Origin: Centroberyx gerrardi
Lineage: Eukaryota > Chordata > Actinopteri > Beryciformes > Berycidae
Assembly (NCBI RefSeq): GCF_048128805.1
Contig: NC_136000.1
Location: 16,910,354-16,974,353, forward strand
Direction of reading: 5' to 3'
DNA length: 64,000 nt
Shown here: piece after piece, positions 14,501 through 50,401 of the stretch
Position numbering within the stretch: position 1 is the stretch's first letter
Layout of the letters: every line of letters starts with the position of its first letter
Notes under the pieces: model-generated
What the model saw: only the letters and a program-made list of their open reading frames with translations
Told to the model about the DNA's origin: nothing
The model's database searches: none
Position numbers and translations under genes: made by a program

Positions 14501-14991
14501 TCGTTTTTACTTCGGGAAAGTATATTTTAGCCAGTGACATTTCTGAGCGGTTGATCTTTCTGCATTCACGCAGCGAGCCACAAAGTTAATTTCGAGCCCT
14601 GCCAAGTCTCAAACAGCCTAATAGCCTAGTTACTCGGGAATATACAGCCTACATAGCATACAGTAACGTTAATGGTCTAATGTCATTAATATTAAACGTG
14701 ATAAAGATCACAAGGGTTTATCCTTTTTGGAAGCATTAAGTTACTGTGTAAGATAGAATATGACCCCTGTTGAGTCTTGGGAATAAAAATGGGGAAGATG
14801 CTTATTTTGGTCTGTATTTGAATAGCAAATTGCTTATTTTGAGCAGTTTTCGACTGCTTAAATTGCTTGTTTCTTTCGTGATATCTGGCAACCCTGGACG
14901 TTCCCAGCCGGCTTGGGTGTCTTGCGTCGACTCGGCTCTCCGCTCTCCTGAACCTCCGCAGAAGGTCTTTCTGTGGTAGCCGGCTAGCATT
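11159..14991. promoter_or_regulatory. Divergent intergenic region between ppp6r2 and dnaja2
   Basis: Roughly 3.8 kb separates the two start codons, which point away from each other. It must hold both promoters and the 5' untranslated exons of ppp6r2. The most promoter-like part is the CpG-richer stretch at about 12570-13240, with many AACGTT words and an AAAATGGCGG (YY1-type) word near 13331. The dnaja2 side has a GC-richer leader from about 14890 up to the ATG. I see no coding exon or TATA box that I would commit to. A (GA)n run is present at 11544-11580. Confidence 0.5.
12757..12918. repeat. Diverged tandem duplication in the ppp6r2 upstream region
   Basis: Two copies of a unit of about 90 bp are seen: CAATGCGGTGCCAGCGGCCAAC...CGCATGCAGGTCATAAAC, followed by CAATGCGGTACCAGTGGCTAAC...CGCATGCAGATCATAAAC. 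They share order and most bases but have accumulated substitutions. The duplication lies in the candidate promoter/5' UTR zone. Confidence 0.75.
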
Positions 14992-17900
14992 ATGTCGAAC
15001 GTTGTGGATACTAAACTGTACGACATCCTTGGGGTTTCGCCATCTGCCTCTGAAAATGAACTAAAAAAGGTACGTGGATTCAGAAATGAATTGAAAAGTA
15101 TATTCGAGCAACAGTGAATACAAAAGTATATGAGACCACCAGTGAAATGTGGCCTAGCAACAAGCTAGGCAACGCTAGCTAGTTTACGCTAGCTAAAAAG
15201 ATGCTCAGCAACAACTTGCGAGTTAGCTAGCAACCACTTCATGGTAGGCTGTTCTATAGTAGAAATAAGCTAGCGTTAATGTCAGTGAGGTATGAAAATA
15301 TCAGTCCGTTTCTTTCTTTTTAAAATGAATTGCTAGGACCGCGGCTCGGAAACCGAGAAAAAATTGGTGACTAGTGTGCTAGCTGGTTTGGCTAACAGTA
15401 TGTTAGCGATCAAGTCCAGTGAATAGCCTCCGCCAAGTCAGACAGTAAACAAGCTAACGCTAGCTAACCAGCTCACGCAAGTATTCAAAGAAAATAAATC
15501 AGCTTGCGTGTTCACGACTTTGGGTGGCATTGGCCAGGGCTCCAGCATTCTGATTTTGTTTATTTGTAGATAACGCCTTTATATAACGTTAAATTTGTGT
15601 AGCTTTTTCTTAATGATTGCTAGCTAATGTCACCCATAGTCTAGCGTAGCCCAGATGCCTGCCGTTCTTTGTCGCCAAACTCAATTTAAAAATTGGGCAG
15701 TTAAAATTTGCTTGTGCTTATCGGCAAACCTACATATCTGGTTCAACATTACTTTAGACCTTTTGCTGATCATTAGGAGCCAGTTTTCGATTCGGCATAT
15801 ATCCAGTACGCCAAGCAGCACATATATTGATAAAATCTTAACTTTTAAAAGCGGTCTGCGTGTTATTCCCTCAACCTTCTTCCACCAAAATACACCGTGC
15901 TGTGCGGTAGCGAGCAGTGTGAATAAATTCTATAAATTGAAATTAAGTGCTGTTTAGTGGGTCAAATGTATGCCGAATTTGACAGAAGACCCCAACTATT
16001 TTTATATACCTAAAGTGTTGTGCTACCGGGCATGTACCCTTGCCGTTAAATCAAGAAACTTTAAAATAACAGATTCTTGAATTAAGTTTTGTTCTATTCC
16101 TACGAGAAAAATAATGCATGTATCTAGGATAAGCTGTATCATACCGACAACATTACTAGCTAGGCTTAGCTAAGGTAAGCTAACTGTTGCCAACGGCAGT
16201 GATGCGTCTTCGCGGTGTCATGATTTTCTGACAGCAGGGCCTCACATTGAGCGGTTAGCTAGTTACGCAGGTGATACAGGTTAACAATGCTTGTGGTTTG
16301 CTAGCAAAGCTAACTAATTGTTATTAACGGAGCTACAGAACTTATGTTGATGTTACGGGTTCATTGCAGGCCTACCGCAAATTGGCGAAAGAGTACCATC
16401 CCGACAAGAACCCTGATGCTGGAGATAAGGTACGATGCACCAAAACATATCATCATGCTCAACAAAGTGTAGCTCATGTGGTCAACAATGGCGACCAAGA
16501 AACCATGTCAAGTTCATGTCATTTGTCATTATCAAACAAACAACCTAGCTCCCTGACAAGAGTTTAGCTAATCACTAGGTACAGATCAGAGCACAGACTA
16601 TAAAATGGCTTTTCCTTAGAGGGAGTGCTCTCAAGAGTCTTTGACTCCTACTAATCCACGACTTAACTCCTCTGATTTTGCAAGAATTTGACACAAGATG
16701 CTATGTTATTATAGCTGTCTGATTTTTTTATTTATTTATTTATTTTTTTGTTTCTCTTGTTTTTCCTTGTCCAGTTTAAAGAGATCAGTTTTGCGTATGA
16801 GGTATTGACAAACCCAGAGAAGAAGGAGCTTTATGATCGCTATGGAGAGCAGGGGCTACGGGAGGGAGGAGGTGGAGGTCCTGGCATGGACGACATCTTC
16901 TCTCACATCTTTGGGGGAGGGCTGTTTGGGTTCATGGGGGGACAGGGCAGAGGAGGACGCAATGGAGGCAGGAGGAGAGGAGAAGATATGGTACACCCTC
17001 TGAAGTAAGTATTTACTTGGAGGCAATCAGCGGCTGTTTTAGTGTGTGGCTCAAATAGAACATGTTGTTCCATAATCTTATCATAACTCTTATGTTGCAC
17101 AGAGTTTCTCTTGAAGACCTCTATAATGGCAAAACCACCAAACTGCAGCTCAGTAAGAATGTTCTGTGTGGTTCCTGTAATGGGTGAGTCTGCTTTGAGT
17201 GAATCAATTTCATTATTAAAACGGCACATTAATCTGTAGACGCTAAGCCCTGAGGGATGTTGGTGTCTAATGACAGTTGTTTTGTTATTCATAGATGGAA
17301 ATTCCTGTTGGCATTATCTTTTCCTGACTTTTTCTAACTGTCTGCATTCTAGTCAGGGGGGTAAGGCAGGAGCAGTGCAGAAGTGTGTGGCATGCAGAGG
17401 ACGAGGCATGAGAATCATGATCAGACAGCTGGCCCCTGGCATGGTCCAACAGATGCAGTCAGTCTGCACAGACTGCAACGGAGAGGGTAATATATCTAAT
17501 AAAACACACTGACTGTAGTGTACCTAAGCATAGATAAAACACACCCACATGCGCCGCAGCACTCTTGAAATTTTCCAATCTGTATTTGTGAGTGCAGGTG
17601 AAGTGATAAACGAGAAGGACCGCTGTAAGAAGTGTGAGGGCCATAAGGTGTGTAAGGAGACCAAGCTTCTGGAGGTGCATGTGGACAAAGGCATGAGACA
17701 CGGCCAGAAGATCACATTCTCTGGGGAGGCTGACCAAGCACCAGGCACCGAACCAGGAGACATAGTCCTGGTACTGCAGGAGAAAGAACATGAGGTACCC
17801 CACATGTGTATATACACACACACACACGCACACCTAGACTGTCCTCCTTATGTACAGATGACTCCCTGTGTTGATATGTCAAGCTCAGTGTTTTTGTTTT

Positions 17901-18950
17901 TGTCATGACTAATAAACTGTTTTTATCTGAATCAGGAATTCCGTCGGGATGGCAGTGACCTTCACATGACCCAACGCATTGGCCTGGTTGAGGCTCTCTG
18001 CGGCTTCCAGATGACTGTCGCACACCTTGATGGACGCCAGCTGCTTGTCAAATACCCACCTGGCAAGGTCATTGAGCCAGGTAAACACATCCTCATACCA
18101 CCTTAATTGTTTTCTCCTCTTTCATAACACTCTTGCTTTCATAACACTCTGAGACTGCAATTCTTTTGTTTTACTTATACTGTAAATTCATTAAAATGAC
18201 CCTAACCCTAACCCTTAAATGGAATAGAGCACTTTGTGGATCTCAGAAAAATATCCCAAATATTTGCATTTTTAAATGTCTTTGCACCACAGGAAAACAT
18301 CCAACATCAATAGTCAAATGGTGCACATACTTTTTAGCATGTTTTTTCTTGCCTTGCGCTTAGTGGACTTTGTATAATGTTTGAACTCACAGCATGTAGC
18401 ACACAGCTTATTATACAATTACAAGTTGCAAGTTCATGGTATCAAAACAAAAGGCTCCTATCACAAAATTCTTATTTTTGTGTGTGTCTGTCTGTGGCAG
18501 GCTGCATTCGAATGGTGAAGGGAGAGGGAATGCCTCAATATAGAAACCCATTTGAGAAGGGAGACCTTTTCATCAAGTTTGATGTCCAGTTCCCTGACAA
18601 CAACTGGATTAGCCCTGAAAAACTGACTGTAAGTCGCAAACTCCCAGGCTATGGCATGTTGTTTAAATGAAATGGTAATGTCCTGATTTGCACACCTTTT
18701 ACCTTAAGTTCTAGTGATTGCAGTTTCACCATATTTTTTTTTTTATTTGCATCTATTTCAGGAACTTGAAGACTTGCTGCCTGCTCGTGCTGAGAATCCC
18801 GTTATCTCAGCAGATGCAGAGGAAGTTGACCTGAACGATTATGACAGGGGTCAAGGGTCAGGAGGTGGGGCCAGGAGAGAGGCCTACAATGATAGCTCTG
18901 ATGAGGAGGGGGGGCATCATGGCCCAGGGGTGCAGTGCGCACACCAATAG
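14992..18950 (+). CDS. dnaja2: DnaJ homolog subfamily A member 2 (type I Hsp40 co-chaperone)
   Basis: A co-chaperone that delivers unfolded clients to Hsp70 and stimulates its ATPase. Nine exons: 14992-15069, 16370-16429, 16775-17004, 17103-17183, 17353-17486, 17598-17794, 17936-18080, 18501-18628, 18762-18950. They join in frame to about 413 residues, the usual family length. The J domain starts at the N-terminus (KLYDILGV) with the catalytic HPD in [14 protein letters not shown] Gly/Phe-rich linker with [10 protein letters not shown] follows, then four zinc-finger repeats: [24 protein letters not shown] and CKKCEGHK. The client-binding domain contains [11 protein letters not shown] and [12 protein letters not shown]. 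The acidic tail ends VQCAHQ, a CaaX-type prenylation box matching that of human DNAJA2. All phases fit and no break is seen. A paralogous dnaja2 copy elsewhere in the genome is possible. Confidence 0.97.
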
Positions 18951-18966
18951 AAAGACTCATGCACAT

Positions 18967-19015
<49 letters not shown>

Positions 19016-20482
19016 AAATACATACATCCCTTGAGTCCCACTGCTCCCACCGGTCAAGACTTGACGCGCATACATGCACATTTCTCTCCTTTCCTGGTTC
19101 CCGTAGAAATGAGAGACACACACACACATATATCCACTCTCTTCAGTTCCAGTGTGCCCATCAGTCAGAGAGTTGCTGGATATGTGACCACCATTTTGTG
19201 TTTATGGACTGTAGTGCTCATCCAGACTTCCAGCAAGACAGTGATCCCATTCTCAGGGGGTTCACAGACTCGACTTGACTTGAACCTCCCCATACTCATC
19301 CTAGGCTTTTACCTTTCACTGTGGGAAAACGCCAGTCTAGTGTATAAAATGCAAATATTGTTGACTATCTTGTATAAGGTGTAGTTTAGTCTGTCACACA
19401 CAAGCGCATGCTGCTTCTTGCTGAAGATCTCACACATCTAGATCCAGGGTCCAGAGGTCCAAAGATCTGACACCGGAACTGTGTAAACTTCAGTGTTACT
19501 GCTATCAAAGTGCCCTGCAGTCATAGGAACTGACCCGACAACAGCCCTACAAGCATGTCCTCTACACAGCCTGCTGAGAGTTGCACAGGGTTATAATGCA
19601 CCTCTTCCTGTAAGCTCAACTCCCACATTACTTCTAAATATTGCTAGAATATTAAAGCCCCAAGTATAGCACCTCTCAGCCAGGCACCATGTTTTCTTAG
19701 TTCGGAATTTAAGCTTTTGTGTGTTTGTTGGTTTGAATGTTGGTGTGTTTGAGACGACAGAACTTGAACCTAAGTTGTACACTCTTTTATTTGAGGTGAG
19801 GACACACTTGTGTACTTGTGTCTGTGTGCGTGTGTGTGTGTAATTCAGCGGCTCCGTGTGTGGGAGCAGCTGTAAATGTTCTGGCTTATTCGGCTGATAG
19901 GTATCCCTGCTCTGTGTTGGACTGCAGTGTGGGTGGACACTATTTAAGGTCAATTAAAGAGAAAAAAAAATATTTGAATGTTTATTTGTTGAGACTCTCT
20001 CCCACCTAGACAGTCCTTTGCCCTCTACTCACCAGGACCTCGAGTTCTTCCTCCTGAGCAGGAAAACCTCTGGGCCCCACCTCTGTCCTCTGTATTATAC
20101 ATATCTCCCCATCGTATAGTTGTTAGCCAAACTAATGTCCATTGACATGTTTCAATCAATATTCCCATCATCCCCATAGACCTGTAAATACCAGCTCTAG
20201 TCCATAGGTGCATTCACAGTCTACAGTGGCGTCCTTCCGGTAGTCACAACACTACTATGTGAGTAATGGCCAACAATGCCATTATACATGAATTATGTTC
20301 CTATGAAGGAGAGTCGATGGCACCTCTGTACACTGTTTACATGCACCTCTGTGACTCATTGTATATGTCATTTAGGCCACAGGGGAATAATGTCTACAGA
20401 TAACTAAAGGGGTCATTGATAATTAATGACATTATTGTTGATGCTTATGTTTGTCAAGATGATAATTAAACTGTATAATAAA
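18951..20482 (+). other. dnaja2 3' UTR with candidate polyadenylation signal
   Basis: The sequence after the dnaja2 TAG contains a (CA)n microsatellite at 18968-19010, an AATAAA-like word just after it near 19013, and a cleaner AATAAA at 20477-20482. The distal signal would give a 3' UTR of about 1.5 kb. The interval has no convincing ORF, and the convergent neighbour's stop codon is at 20794, so the two transcripts end tail-to-tail. Confidence 0.55.
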
Positions 20483-20793
20483 CAGTCACCATAAGATTGC
20501 TGGATTTGTCTTATTTTGTATGCACAATTATGCATTCTCACATTTTTTTTACAAGTGAATTGTTCTGTAGGAACACACATACAAACATGAAACATCTCTG
20601 ATATATACAATCATACATTTCTAAAGTAATTCAAGATATGTCAGACAAGAATGAACGTGGCTTGATATCAAGAATCAAGTCTAAACAGCCATGTGGGCCT
20701 TAGATTTAAAGTGTTCAACTTTGTGATGGGGATGAGAAGAGTGTTATTGGATAGTGTTGACATCCATTGTGATAAGTATGGGGCTAGCTGGTG

Positions 20794-23002
20794 TCAGTCT
20801 GCTCCATCTTCTGTTTCTGAGCTGTGGAGGGCGACTGGGCCCAGGAGTTCCTTGAACCCAGCAGTATTTCTGAAGGAGAAAAGAAAGAGAAAGGGAGGTA
20901 GACATCCTTTTTTTTGGTGTTTGTTTCTTGTCTGATTCAAAATGTCCCTTACCTGTCTCGTTTGGACTGCATGACATAGGAGCGCTCCCTCCTTAGCTGC
21001 TCCAGTCGCTCTCTGACAACTGTCTTTTGCTGGCTCTTGTCCTCCTGAAACACACACATATGGATATTTATGACATACTGGGAGATTGTAAATATGTTTA
21101 TTGTACACGTGTATGTGCACACATACTTTACCTGTGGTAGATCGTGTGTGACGTGCCGTAGCGTGTCTCCCTGTTTCAGGCCAAGCAGATCTTCCTCTGC
21201 CTTCCTGTTCTGGATGATTGACAGACGCTCCTGAACCTAAGACAAACAAGGAGTACCTCAGAGTGACACATCTGACCAATAAAAGATTATTATTTCCCCA
21301 TGCTTCTCTGCTTCTTACTTATGCCAGTATCCCTCTCTCCATCTATCTCTCACCCTCAGTAGTTGTCTCTCTCTGTCTCTCTGCTGCCTCTGTTCCACCT
21401 TTCTCTGCATGTCCGCCAGGCTGCGCATTGTCCTCTCTCTCTCCATTACTGACACTGGCTCTCTCGATCGCTCTCTCTCCATCATCGTAGACTCCCTCGT
21501 TGCTTCCCTGTCTGAGAAGCTATAGTCTGCCTGTAAGACAGAGAAACCGCAGCATAAATGAATCTTGAAGGTGGATAAACGATGGGGAAATCATCACGTA
21601 CATCTACATACAAGAGAATCTCCAAGTCCGATAGATCTCTAATGAGCATGAGAATGTAACAGCGGTCTTACTGTGCCTTCTGAGGTATATTCATGGTCCT
21701 CAGGGTGAGGCGGTTCAAGCTCCTTCAGGTCCCACAGCTCTGACTCCGTTTGGGCGGGACACATTTCCACCTCGGCCCTTTCTCCGCCCACGGCTCCGCC
21801 CACATTATCTCTCTCATCGGATAGTTCAGAGCTGAGGTCATCGACGTGCTGCTTGATCTCAGGAGAGCCAGCCGAGAAAAGTGGCTCCACCATGTCTAGG
21901 GTCTCTGCTGCCAAAGTGTGTGTTTGCAGGTCGCTCTCAGCAGGGGCTTCTCTCTTCTCTGGTTGATTAGTAATTGACCTCTGCTCCAGAGTCACAGACT
22001 CCATCTTGAACACATAGGATCACAAGTCAAGAATGTAAGAAAGGAAGAATGAAAGAAAATCAGATGAAATAGAGCAACATATTATGCTGACAGCTGATGC
22101 TCTACTGTTCATCCCTACCGCTTCTACTGTGCTGCATTGCTCGTCTGCAAGCTGTGTGTGTGGGTGATTTCTGGAACCAGACTGGAACAGAGAGTTGTCC
22201 GACACTTCCGCATGGCTCTCTCCAGGCGTCTCCTCGCTGTGTGTGTGTTCGGCTGTGCTGCCTGCGTCACCAGGCCCCTCCACAGTCTTCACGCCGCTTT
22301 CAGCGTCCTGGTTCTCTGCTGCGCTTCTGACTGCAGCCTCTGTCTGGTAGTCACTGTCGTCTTCTGGCGGCTTGCTCCAGGCTAAGGTGATCAAAGAGCC
22401 CTGTTTCTCATAGCTCTGTGGGGTTTTCCTTGGGCTGCCCTCTGCCTGTTCCTCCCGGGATCCTCCCTCTGCATTGGAAGTGTTTGTTCCATCTGACACA
22501 CACAAGATCTCCAAGTAGGGCAGGTCCTCCATGGCCGCACCGCAGCCTGGGAAAAGGCACAGTATGTTGTAATTGCAGTTGTGTATGTGTGTGACTATCT
22601 ATGACTATGTGTGACTGAGAGTATGTAGGTCTCACTCTGTATTTATGCTCGGCTGCACTTGCGGTACCTGTACAGACGTCCTGTTTCTCAAAACCATCTT
22701 CAGCTTGCGCTCGATTTGGTTCTCTTCCGGCCCTTCCGATCGAATCAGCGGTGCTGCTATTTGGAGCTGTAACTGGCCCAGTGCTGCTGTTTTGGGCTGC
22801 GACTGGCCCAGTGCTGCAGTACTGAGCTGTGATTCGCTCAGTGCTGCTGTTCTGAGTTAAGTTTGAATCAGAGATGAATAGGGAGTTGGAAGTAAGAGGG
22901 GCAGGGTCATCTGAGGTCAGGAGTTGGAGCAGGCTGGTGAGGCGCTGCTGTTGAAATTCAGATTCATACTCGTCCCGCAGAGCTTGGAGACGCTGTGCAC
23001 TC

Positions 23003-23034
<32 letters not shown>

Positions 23035-26000
23035 GATTTAACATAATTTCCTCTCTATTACAAGTCTATGTCCTACTGTGGTATCTTCGTTTGAACAGGA
23101 TGCTGCAGGATGCTGTGATTGTCTTGTGACTCACCATGCCCAGTAGTGCGGGCAGTGCTGCAGAAACCTGCATGTCCTGGAGCTCCATCAGCTGGGTCAG
23201 CAGGACCAGGACACACGCTCCCCACTGGGGCTGGAAACACCCTGCTAGTACGCCACCTATCTGGGCCTGGGCCTGGGTTTGAGGCTGGGACTGGGGCTGG
23301 GGCTGATGGGAGTTCTGCTCTGGGTGGACTTGGGTCTCAGTCTGTGTCTGCAGGGTGGAGTGGATTTGTCTCAACCTTCTTACACAGCGTTCTCTTAAAG
23401 CAGCGTGCCTCTGCTTATCCTCTATAGGAAAAAGGAGAAGACAGCAATTAGGCAGATACAAAGGCAAACCAGTTCTGACAAGAAAGTGCACAGAAATAAA
23501 AAAACAAAACAAAACAAAAAGACATTGATCTACCCTCTCTTGAAGGCTCTTTGACACCTGGCCCCTGCAGATCCTCTAGGGAGACCCCATGCAGCAGCCT
23601 GAGCAGGTACTTTCTCTCCTGCTCCTGAGTCAGCACCAGCCACTGCAGCACTGCCTGCTGGGAGTAGGCCAGAGGTTTCTTTCCACTGCTGTTCACACTG
23701 TACTGTATGTCTTTTAGCTGTTATTTGACAAACATTTCACGCCACATAAGAACATAATACATATGATGTAAGAATAATTCTAGTTTATTTGAGAAGATGA
23801 TGCACTGGGTATGCCTCTGAATTACTGGTCCATAAACAGATACATATACAGCACCTGCTGTGGTGATGCGGAGATAAAGTCTTCCCTTTCCTCTCCCTCT
23901 TCTTCCTCACTCTGTAGCCACAGAGCGGCCTGCTCTGTTTTGCACGGACTGCTAACACATGGCCTGAACAGACAGATGTAAAGACTGAGGCAGTATGCAG
24001 CTGTCATGACTTTGAGTGGCAAAGTGAGCTACCGGTCTAGAGCGAGACTTGGTGGGCAGTCAGCATATTTTCATTTTCAGTGTAAAAGTCTATACATTGT
24101 TAGTGTTCATCTGCTCACCATGTCTCCCAGGATTGTCGTGCGGCCAGGAGAGCACCGTAAGACATTTTCTCTCTCTGAGCTCTGAGAGTGGACAACCTGA
24201 TGTATAGGCACAACAGCCGCAGGGTTTCCCTGTCCAGCCTGGAGGGGCAAATACAATAATGGGCCAACTCATTAAGGACCTGGCTGGGTATATGTGTGTG
24301 TCAGACCTGGGTTAAATAGTTATCAAAGTTAGTAAAGTTATTTGCTGCATTAGTTTTAACCTACTTTGGGTAGCAGATGGGTGGGATTTGCCACACATGA
24401 AAATACAATGAATATAAGATTGGATTGACAATCAGAGTATTTGAAAGTCTTTTCTGTGACTGACAGCAACTGACATTATCTGAATTTTCCAGATGTGGTA
24501 GACCCACTTACTGGGTAACAAATGCAAAGAATAACTTGCAAAAATGATTTGACCTGAATCTGATGTGTGTCTAATGTGTCATACCTCTTGCTCAGGGCGG
24601 TGAGCATGTCCCTTTCTTGTTGACGAGATGTGTGTAATTCAGACAGGAGAGTTATGGCAGACCAGGACTGTTCCCTGGAATCAGGACGACCTTTAAAAGA
24701 CGCCGCCCCATGGGTCCTGCAGTAAAATCATCATGTCAATTAGAAGCTATTTCACCAGCATCTGTATGTGAATGTATTTTTTGTTAATATGCATGTGTGT
24801 GTCTGTGTCAAGGTTACCATAATTTGTTATAGTTTCTAACTAATTTAGTTGGGATTCAGTAGGTTATCAGTGTATTAAGTGTCTTTTTATTTAGGGCCAA
24901 TTAAGGGAAAAATAGTACTTGGTGCATAATGTTTACTTCATGTTTAGGAAAGTTTTTTTTACATAACTGAATGCGAGTTTCCTTAAATTGGAACAATTAG
25001 TTGCCTGGAACAAAACGAAAACGAAAAATAATCCTTGAGCATTTTTATTTAATTTTAGTCTGTTTTGGAACCAGGCAATATTGTTTTAGGTTAGTTTTGA
25101 ACTTCTTGAATTTTTTTTCCAAATTTAGTTTCCATTCTAGTTTTAATTTACACCAGTAATCTTGATGTGTGTGTGTTACCTGTATATCCTGAACCCTCCT
25201 GGCAGCTCAGCCAAATGGAGCATGTCACCTGATTCCAAAGCCTCCTCTGCCAGATCCTCCAGCCCCTCCTCTTCCTTGTCTCGTTGCCATGGCAGCAGGG
25301 TCTCCCAGACACTCAGACCTGTGGAGTTACCAAAAAAAAAAAACACAACAGGAATGTCAAGCATCTGAACCAGGTTGTATAATGCTGTCTCCATTGTACT
25401 GTGAGTTAAGGCTTGTGTTCTGTTTTATGTTGATGACACTACAGAGTAAATGGTCCTCACTGTAGTGCTCCTGCAGCATCTCTGTGTAAAGCATGTGGGT
25501 GACCGCGTCATACTTCACTTCCACCAGTAGGAGGAGGTCTGAGAGGGAGACGCAGCCCCAGGCCTGACCTCTGCCCCCTAGCCTTTCACCCTGCCACAGA
25601 GAGGGCAGTATGCCTTGAACACCTTCTGACACCAACCTAAGGACAGAAACACACGTTGATATGATTTTGGTCATAAGATAAAAGCCTACAGTGTATGAGG
25701 GACGGCTTAAAAGCATGAAACTATTCCTTGTTTCCTGAATTGAAGGTCTTCACCTGGCCCAGCACTGCCTGGCCGCCCTCTTCAGTCTCCACACACCCCT
25801 CCCAGTCCTCTGCTGCTCTCTTTTCCCTGCCAGTCTCTCCCTCTGCATGTAGGAAGCAGAAGAGGGCCAGGTAATGATGAATGGAGCAACTGCCTCCGTA
25901 AGAGAGGAAATCTGCTACAATGCAAGCACATACTGTACCTGTGAACGGTCTTTGTCGATGGATCCTGAGTCTGATCTGTTGTGAGCTTTTTTGAAAGTGA

Positions 26001-26763
26001 TTGTGTCTGTGTGTGGGCGCACGCAAATCAGCGCCTGCTGCTTGATGACGTCTTGCGTGTCCATCATATACAGAGTGTTGAGTTTCCCCACATTTAGCAG
26101 CTGGAGGTCCCAGTAGAGCTGAAGACAAACAATACTGACTCTTAGATACAGCAAAGCAATATTGAAAACAGTAGGAAAGATATGCTTCCATGCAGTCAGG
26201 CAGCATTCTCTCGAATCCTTTATTCCAAAATGAAAACTGGGATTTTTATACACAGTCATACATATAAATTTCATATACCACATATAAAATTCCAAAGATG
26301 AACATTTAATTTAAGTACCTTTTCCTTCCTTTCTCTCTCCTTCTCCATTTCTAGGAGAACATCCAACACTTTTTCACCAGTGCAGGACCAGCCCTCATCA
26401 TCCCCTGCAATCTGAAAAAGACAGAAAGTTACATTAGAATGGTTCATGATGATGATTTGATCAAATGATAACTGCTCTTATAATGTTCATGTTTGTTGTT
26501 GCAGGTCTATATTTGGCTGTTGGTCAGTGAATTACCTTCTTTATAGCCAAATGTGCATCATCTGTGGTGGAGGGCACATGGAACACTTTGCAGAAGAGGA
26601 CACACACATCTTCAGAGGAAAACTCTGCTCCGACAGAGATACCCAGAGATCGGTACAGACCAGCGATACACTCCTGAAGAGGTACACAAGTAAATTAGAT
26701 ACAAACATACACATGGAAAACAAATGCGGTTCTCACCAAACTTGCACGTCTTACCCGCTCCAT
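20794..26763 (-). CDS. Unrecognised large coiled-coil protein, 19 exons
   Basis: I do not recognise this family. Exons in gene order (plus coordinates): 26755-26763, 26536-26673, 26319-26411, 25939-26118, 25754-25842, 25461-25636, 25180-25318, 24585-24716, 24119-24238, 23855-23963, 23534-23698, 23135-23421, 22668-23001, 22119-22546, 21672-22004, 21354-21530, 21132-21237, 20953-21046, 20794-20869. They splice in phase to about 1,060 residues. The start is a three-residue first exon (MER) followed by ECIAGLYRSLG. There is no signal peptide or obvious membrane segment. The N-terminal 450 residues are mostly helical, with LLLLVEVKYDAVTHMLYTEM and LLRLLHGVSLEDL. A Gln-rich patch (PQPQSQPQTQAQAQ) and a degenerate ten-residue repeat follow, then about 250 acidic low-complexity residues. 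The C-terminus is a strongly charged coiled coil (MERERTMRSLADMQRKVEQR) ending KELLGPVALHSSETEDGAD. A cytoskeletal or ciliary role is possible but not shown. Confidence 0.75.
22740..22862 (-). repeat. Ten-residue coding repeat in the unrecognised coiled-coil gene
   Basis: Within exon 22668-23001 a 30-bp unit is repeated about three and a half times. It encodes variants of NSSTGPVAAQ. The copies differ at several positions, including one with YCSTGPVAAQ. Low-complexity coding minisatellites of this kind change length easily. Confidence 0.8.
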
Positions 26764-27903
26764 GTTTTCACCATTGTGGGCTGATAAATTATACAGGCTA
26801 TTACTATGGTTACAGCAGTCTTCTGGACAACAGTTGGATCAGGTTACAAAGCAACAAAAGTGACAGTTTATCTGTCAGCGGGAGACAGGCAGGAGAGCTA
26901 TGTGATACACGACCACATGACACATTACACCTGTGTGAAAACTGCTTTGAAGACTCTCTGTAGCTTTAAACAACTAGTGAAAGTTGGTGGATCCCAGCCT
27001 GAAATTGTGTCACACTTGTCAGTCTGGCATCATACGTCATATATGTCATCATGCATCTTATATATATATATATAAGATATGTCTTCTTAATATCAACTTA
27101 GCATCTAGTTTTACCTCCCCTGTCTGTGGAAAAAAGAAAATGCCACAAATAAGAGTGAAATCTTTTATTTTGTGTAAAATGTAAAAGTAAACAAGATCAC
27201 CTGATTATGTAACATACTGTTCATACAGTAACAGACTTCATACAGTGCTGAAATTGAACCTGTACAGTAAACATATGCTCATTTGATAGCAAATAATCTG
27301 ATGAAAAGGTTGTGGACAGCAGCCTGTAACTGTGTAAAACAGATAAGTAGAAGAAACATCAAAATGCAAGTTAAATGTTAACTCATTAAAAATGATAAGC
27401 AATCTCTAGTGTAGTATAACATTTCAGTGCTACATGAGCCATTTTAATGTGAGACTGCTTACAGTATTAATCCCTTTATAAACAATAGAACAAAAATACA
27501 CAACATGATTGGACAGAGTTTACTTTGGTATCGGGCAACAAAAGAGCAGCAGCAAAACTCCACTGAGATGTGAAAGGTAAATTTGAACCAATGCCTATTG
27601 TATATTTTTGAAACAGAGATCAGCCTAGTCTCTGTGTCAAACTAGCTTTATATAAAGATTTGTAATTTCATTACTTCAAAACCCTGGTGGCCAGAACAAT
27701 GATAAAATGTGGACACAGTAACACAATAATATACAAAAAGAACACAAGATAGACACAAGATAAATATTGATAATATATCAAAATGTTGATAAAAGACACT
27801 GAAAAATGCAGCATTTCATATGCAGTCCTTAGGTGGATTGAGGGTAACTGTGCCTAGGTACATTGAGGGTGGCTGTGTGTGTGTGTGCAGGAAAAAGCGA
27901 GCA
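26764..27903. other. Intergenic gap and probable kcp 3' UTR
   Basis: On the minus strand this carries the kcp transcript past its stop codon. A minus-strand AATAAA is present at 27164-27169, giving a probable 3' UTR of about 740 nt. The remaining 400 bp lies upstream of the start codon of the next same-strand gene and would hold its promoter. A short TATATA run lies near 27058-27076. No ORF of interest was seen. Confidence 0.55.
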
Positions 27904-50401
<22,498 letters not shown>

